Positions 45,828 through 50,917 of a stretch of DNA of 50,917 nt are shown here, in pieces. How positions within the stretch are numbered: position 1 is the first letter of the stretch; every line of letters begins with the position of its first letter. The notes below the pieces were generated by a model. It was given only the letters and a program-made list of their open reading frames with translations, ran no database searches and had not been told where the DNA came from. The position numbers were made by a program, and so were the translations under genes. The DNA is from Acidovorax sp. GTDB taxonomy: Bacteria > Pseudomonadota > Gammaproteobacteria > Burkholderiales > Burkholderiaceae_C. The stretch covers positions 1 to 50,917 of the forward strand of contig NZ_JAPUDY010000087.1 of the NCBI RefSeq assembly GCF_027492855.1, written 5' to 3'.

Positions 45828-45912
45828 TCATATCACTGGGATATGCGCTCTGGACGCTAACAAGCTGAAAGATGCACCAAATGGAAAGCCCCGCATGCGG
45901 GGCTTTCGTCTT
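45828..45912 (+). ncRNA. tracrRNA (short form)
   Basis: A near-consensus -10 box TATACT (45816-45821) places the start near 45828, right at the anti-repeat. ATCACTGGGATATGCGC is fully complementary to the array repeat; TCTGG and TAAC extend the pairing with an internal bulge, as usual. The tail AACAAGCTGAAAGATGCACC parallels the Neisseria tracrRNA segment after the anti-repeat, and a GC-rich terminator closes the RNA. It lies upstream of cas9 on the opposite strand. Its -35 region falls inside the degenerate repeat and is weak. Confidence 0.88.
45884..45907 (+). terminator. tracrRNA 3' hairpin/terminator
   Basis: GAAAGCCCCGC / GCGGGGCTTTC form a perfect 11-base stem with an AT loop, followed by GTCTTTCT. 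Confidence 0.88.
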
Positions 45913-45926
45913 TCTGATCGAACAAA

Positions 45927-45973
45927 CCTCTAGCGCTTATCCAGCAAGCGCCAATAGCTCATAAATTCATAGC
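45927..45973 (+). repeat. Comamonadaceae hairpin repeat, copy 5
   Basis: CCTCTAGCGCTTATCCAGC, AAGCGCCAATAGCTCAT, AAATTCATAGC: the same order as copy 1 with several changes. It separates the tracrRNA terminator from the metH stop. Confidence 0.75.
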
Positions 45974-45974
45974 A

Positions 45975-48713
<2,739 letters not shown>

Positions 48714-48715
48714 AG

Positions 48716-48836
48716 GGCTCACCTGTGCAGGAACAGCAAAATCAAACAGGTGAGCGTCGTTGCGGTGGGGCTTCTTTTTGCGCCCAAGCCTGACGGCCCC
48801 ATCGTGGTGAGGCCGCTGCAACGCTCCTTGGGCGAG
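48716..48836 (-). ncRNA. S-adenosylhomocysteine (SAH) riboswitch
   Basis: Leftward the leader reads CCCAAGGAGCGTTGCAGCGG, then GGCCGTCAGGCTTGGGCG, then CCGCAACGACGCTCACC, the conserved series of the SAH riboswitch (GGAGCGTTGC...TCAGGCT...GCAACGACGCTCAC). P1 is GAGCGTTGC with GCAACGACGCTC. Downstream, GCTCACCTG (shared with P1) can instead pair with CAGGTGAGC, which holds the metH ribosome site. SAH binding should keep P1 formed and the ribosome site free, so rising SAH turns on metH. Confidence 0.9.
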
Positions 48837-48870
48837 CCGTAGATTTTACCGGCTCATACGGAAGAACGTA

Positions 48871-49581
48871 TCAGCGCACCGGCAGGAACTGCAGGAAGGT
48901 GCCGCCCACAATGCCCTGCACATAGCTGATGGCGGCGCGGCGGTATTTTTCAGTGGTGAAGGTGGCCAGCAGATCAAGCCGCGCGATGATCTTGCCGAAC
49001 TCGCGCTCAAAACTCAGGTTGCGGCCTTGCGGGCCGATCTCGTCGGCCAGCAGCAACGGCTGGCCCTGGGCATTGCGGCGCTGGGCCAGCAGCCACACGG
49101 CGGTTTCGACATTGCGCGCGGCGTTATAGAGGTGCTGGGCATCCACGCCGTCGAGCAAGAAGAACTCCGTCTTGCCGCCGTGGGCCGTGATGATCATGTC
49201 GGCCGTGGCATGGATGAAGGCCGCCACGCGGTCGCCCGCAAACTCTGGCGCGAGCGCCAGGCCCATTGCCGCGATGTCACGGCGCCCCTGCAGCGGCGCC
49301 CAGGGCTGGCGCTGGGTGATGGCGGCGCGCACCTGCTCGATGGCTTGCTCGCGGCTCGCGGCACCGCTTTTGCGCCATTCGGCCGGGTTGCGGCGGTAGA
49401 GCTTGTCCATCAGGCGGACCAGCCCCTCCAGGTTTTCCGCCATGGCCAGCGTGGCGATGCGGTTGGCATCGGACTGGGCCATCTCGGAGGCCGTGGTCGG
49501 TGCGCCCTTCACCTCGCCACGCGATACAGGGGCATTCCCTGCGCAGCCTGCCAGCGCGGCGCACAGCAGCACCGGAGACAT
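48871..49581 (-). CDS. Predicted lipoprotein of unknown function
   Basis: 236 residues from ATG 49581: MSPVLLCAALAGCAGNAPVS has a short hydrophobic stretch and the lipobox LAGC, so it should be lipid-anchored. The rest is soluble and helix-rich (IATLAMAENLEGLVRLMDKLYRRNPAEWRKSG, LLDGVDAQHLYNAARNVETAVWLLA) and has no known catalytic motif. Similar proteins occur in related Burkholderiales without a function. The frame extends upstream to ATG 49632 and beyond, but those codons lie inside a terminator hairpin, which argues for the shorter start. No good Shine-Dalgarno was seen. Confidence 0.65.
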   Translation of the reverse strand: MSPVLLCAALAGCAGNAPVSRGEVKGAPTTASEMAQSDANRIATLAMAENLEGLVRLMDKLYRRNPAEWRKSGAASREQAIEQVRAAITQRQPWAPLQGRRDIAAMGLALAPEFAGDRVAAFIHATADMIITAHGGKTEFFLLDGVDAQHLYNAARNVETAVWLLAQRRNAQGQPLLLADEIGPQGRNLSFEREFGKIIARLDLLATFTTEKYRRAAISYVQGIVGGTFLQFLPVR

Positions 49582-49620
49582 CGCAGAGAACAAAAAGGAA
49601 GAAGAAAACGAAGGAGGAGG

Positions 49621-49692
49621 AGTAAAAAAAATGGGCCCACGCATCTTGGGCCCATTATCAGCAAGCAAAAGGCCCCGCAGCCAGGGCCTCTT
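49621..49692 (-). terminator. Two successive terminators after the PACE gene
   Basis: Leftward from 49690, GGCCC / GGGGCC is followed by TTTT. Then TGGGCCCA (about 49656-49649) pairs with a second TGGGCCCA (about 49638-49631), followed by a run of eight Ts. The second is the stronger. Confidence 0.8.
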
Positions 49693-49726
49693 TCTGTTCA
49701 CATTGTTTGACTTTGACGGTTCCGCA

Positions 49727-50197
49727 TCACGCCGCTGCGGCCTGGGCTGGCGCCATGGCCGATGCGGGCAGGCCGAACAGGTGGTCAAACACCCAGTTGA
49801 AGACAAATGTGTAGCACAGGAAAAAAACGATCAGCCCCAGATCCATCACGAATGCCTGCCACAGGCTGACCTCGAACCACCAGGCAAACAGCGGCACCAG
49901 CGAGAACACCAAACCGCCCTCAAAGCCGATGGCATGCGCCACGCGCCGTGCCGTGCTGCGCCCGCGCACCGCCTGGCGCGACTCCCAGCGCTCGAAGGCC
50001 CAGTTGAACACGATGTTCCAGACAACGGCGATCACCGAAGCCGCCGCTGCCACCACGCCCGAATGGCCCGCGCTCTGGCCCGTGAGCATGGCCAGGCCCG
50101 CAGTGGCAGCCCCGATGGCGATCAGCTCGTACAGCGTGACGTAGATCACACGGCGCTTGGCGCCCTGCAGGCCGAATAGAGTAGGTTTTTTGTCCAT
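49727..50197 (-). CDS. PACE-family multidrug/biocide efflux transporter
   Basis: 156 residues from ATG 50197 (MDKKPTLFGLQGAKRR). Four hydrophobic helices form two tandem bacterial transmembrane pair domains, with repeated motifs VFNWAFERWESR (about residue 60) and VFNWVFDHLFGL (near the end). The first helix has the family's RRVIYVTLYELIAI with its conserved Glu. PACE proteins such as AceI export chlorhexidine and similar cationic biocides using the proton gradient. The divergent LysR gene is its probable regulator, as AceR is for AceI. Confidence 0.88.
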   Translation of the reverse strand: MDKKPTLFGLQGAKRRVIYVTLYELIAIGAATAGLAMLTGQSAGHSGVVAAAASVIAVVWNIVFNWAFERWESRQAVRGRSTARRVAHAIGFEGGLVFSLVPLFAWWFEVSLWQAFVMDLGLIVFFLCYTFVFNWVFDHLFGLPASAMAPAQAAAA

Positions 50198-50221
50198 GGC
50201 CGGTACTTTATATTCGACGCA

Positions 50222-50238
50222 CTGACACATAAAGTCAG
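50222..50238. promoter_or_regulatory. Candidate LysR operator between the PACE pump and its regulator
   Basis: CTGAC (50222-50226) and GTCAG (50234-50238) are perfect inverted halves with a 7-base AT-rich spacer, in the 73-base divergent gap. The size suits a LysR-type site. Confidence 0.45.
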
Positions 50239-50270
50239 CTTATTTCAGTTTTATTGATAGGTTGGTGCCC

Positions 50271-50917
50271 ATGGCCTTCAACTCCGACAGCGTGCAGGTG
50301 TTTCTTACCGTGCTGGACCAGGGCTCGTTTTCTGCCGCCGCCCGTTCCCTTTCGCGCGTGCCGTCGGCGGTGAGCATGACCATCGCCCACCTGGAGGCAG
50401 AACTGGATGTGCAGCTGTTTGACCGCAGTGGCCGCGAGCCCCGCCCCACCGCCGCCGCCCGCGCGCTGGAGCCCCAGGCACGGCTGCTGGCGGGGCAGTT
50501 GCAGCAGCTCAACGCCCAGGCGCTGGCGCTGACGCAGGGGCTGGAGGAGCGGCTGACGCTGGCGATTGCGCCCGAGCTGCTGGCCGCGCACTGGACCCAG
50601 CCGCTGGCGGCGCTGGCGCAGGAGCACCCCTTGCTGCAGGTCGAGGTGCTGGCCGCGCCGCAAGTCGATGCGTTGGTGCTGCTGCACAGCGGCCGCGCAC
50701 AACTGGCGCTGGTGTTCGAGCGGCCCAGCATCGACGGGCGCGAGGGTTTTCAGGAGGTGGGCACCGAAACCCTGGTGGCCGTGATCGCCCCCGAGCACCC
50801 GGTGATCACCGCGGCCCGCAGCGCTGCCGCAGCGCGCGGCGAGCCCCCAGCCAGTGCCCAACTGCGCGAGGAGCACCTGACCACCACGCGCCAGATCGTG
50901 GTGGCCAGCCGCGACCT
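50271..50917 (+). CDS. LysR-family transcriptional regulator (3' end outside window)
   Basis: The frame opens at ATG 50271 and runs to the window edge (215 codons, incomplete). The N-terminus is a LysR winged helix: DSVQVFLTVLDQGSFSAAAR, SLSRVPSAVSMTIAHLEAEL, DVQLFDRSGREPRPT. The linker helix (LAGQLQQLNAQALALTQGLE) leads into a periplasmic-binding-like effector domain starting RLTLAIAPELLAAHW. It is divergent from the PACE gene and probably activates it when a biocide or polyamine is present. Confidence 0.88.
   Translation, partial: MAFNSDSVQVFLTVLDQGSFSAAARSLSRVPSAVSMTIAHLEAELDVQLFDRSGREPRPTAAARALEPQARLLAGQLQQLNAQALALTQGLEERLTLAIAPELLAAHWTQPLAALAQEHPLLQVEVLAAPQVDALVLLHSGRAQLALVFERPSIDGREGFQEVGTETLVAVIAPEHPVITAARSAAAARGEPPASAQLREEHLTTTRQIVVASRD

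Larger units (their letters stand above)
45760..45912 (+). ncRNA. Putative long-form tracrRNA (natural single-guide RNA)
   Basis: Order on the plus strand: an 11-base guide GGTGTCGTGTA (45760-45770); a degenerate CRISPR repeat starting at 45771 (GTTCCGGCTAGAACGC, then ATATCCCAGTG, differing from the array repeat at three of its first 27 bases); a loop; the anti-repeat (about 45831-45862); a nexus-like stretch; and the terminator. Repeat and anti-repeat would fold onto each other in one molecule. Two repeat changes keep pairing (C to T gives G-T; T to A pairs with T), and one makes a mismatch. The guide matches the cas9 leader. No convincing promoter was found upstream of 45760, so transcription is unproven. 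Confidence 0.65.

Noticed and set aside
45760-45830. scaRNA of the Francisella type (separate small RNA) as an explanation of the degenerate repeat
   Set aside because: The repeat-like segment is contiguous with and complementary to the anti-repeat, and its upstream 11 bases match the cas9 leader, which fits one long tracrRNA better than a second RNA.

Overview
The window looks like a chromosomal segment of a Comamonadaceae betaproteobacterium, probably Acidovorax-like. The evidence is high GC with matching codon use, TTT/Bug receptors, fused LivHM permeases, a split MetH behind an S-adenosylhomocysteine (SAH) riboswitch, and several copies of the small hairpin repeat built on TAGCGCTTATT..AATAAGCGCTA that is common in this family. 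The assignment rests on protein and repeat resemblance read by eye; no search was run.

Layout. 1-7.6 kb: a hydroxycinnamate module (CouO-like amidohydrolase, enoyl-CoA hydratase, feruloyl-CoA synthase, SnoaL-like protein, SDR, Bug receptor, tannase/feruloyl esterase). It would free, activate and shorten ferulate or coumarate. 7.7-11.6 kb: a lower-GC island with two DNA methyltransferases and a PLD-type nuclease, arranged like a BfiI-type type IIS restriction-modification system. 11.7-14.7 kb: remains of the 4-hydroxybenzoate module. pobA and its AraC-type regulator are both multiply broken, and the 3' end of pobA is duplicated. 14.7-16.5 kb: VOC and EVE-domain proteins plus palindromic elements.

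16.5-32.8 kb: a large nicotinate-catabolism region. One leftward operon holds a 6-hydroxynicotinate reductase (hnr), an ApbE-like UPF0280 protein, two DUF1185 paralogues, a branched-chain-type ABC importer and a NicAB-type molybdenum hydroxylase carrying three c-type hemes. Facing away from it are a 7Fe ferredoxin, a ferredoxin-NADP reductase, a TetR regulator and an enamidase. Together they spell nicotinate -> 6-hydroxynicotinate -> 1,4,5,6-tetrahydro-6-oxonicotinate -> 2-formylglutarate. This is the reductive route best known from anaerobes, apparently powered here by NADPH through Fpr and FdxA.

32.8-39.6 kb: a glycine-zipper protein, YihY/BrkB, a beta-lactamase-like esterase, shikimate kinase, then a nitrilase with a TrmB-like regulator between decayed gene fragments. 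39.7-45.9 kb: a type II-C CRISPR-Cas system with 22 repeats and 21 spacers, cas2, cas1, cas9 and a tracrRNA locus. 45.9-50.9 kb: metH with its SAH riboswitch, a lipoprotein, a PACE efflux pump and the start of a divergent LysR regulator.

The most striking observation is in the CRISPR locus. A degenerate CRISPR repeat lies directly 5' of the tracrRNA anti-repeat, so a longer transcript could fold as a natural single-guide RNA. The 11 nt just before that degenerate repeat (45760-45770) match exactly the 11 nt just upstream of the cas9 Shine-Dalgarno (45603-45593, minus strand). This is the architecture of the long-form tracrRNA that turns Cas9 into a repressor of its own promoter in Streptococcus pyogenes (type II-A), found here in a type II-C system.
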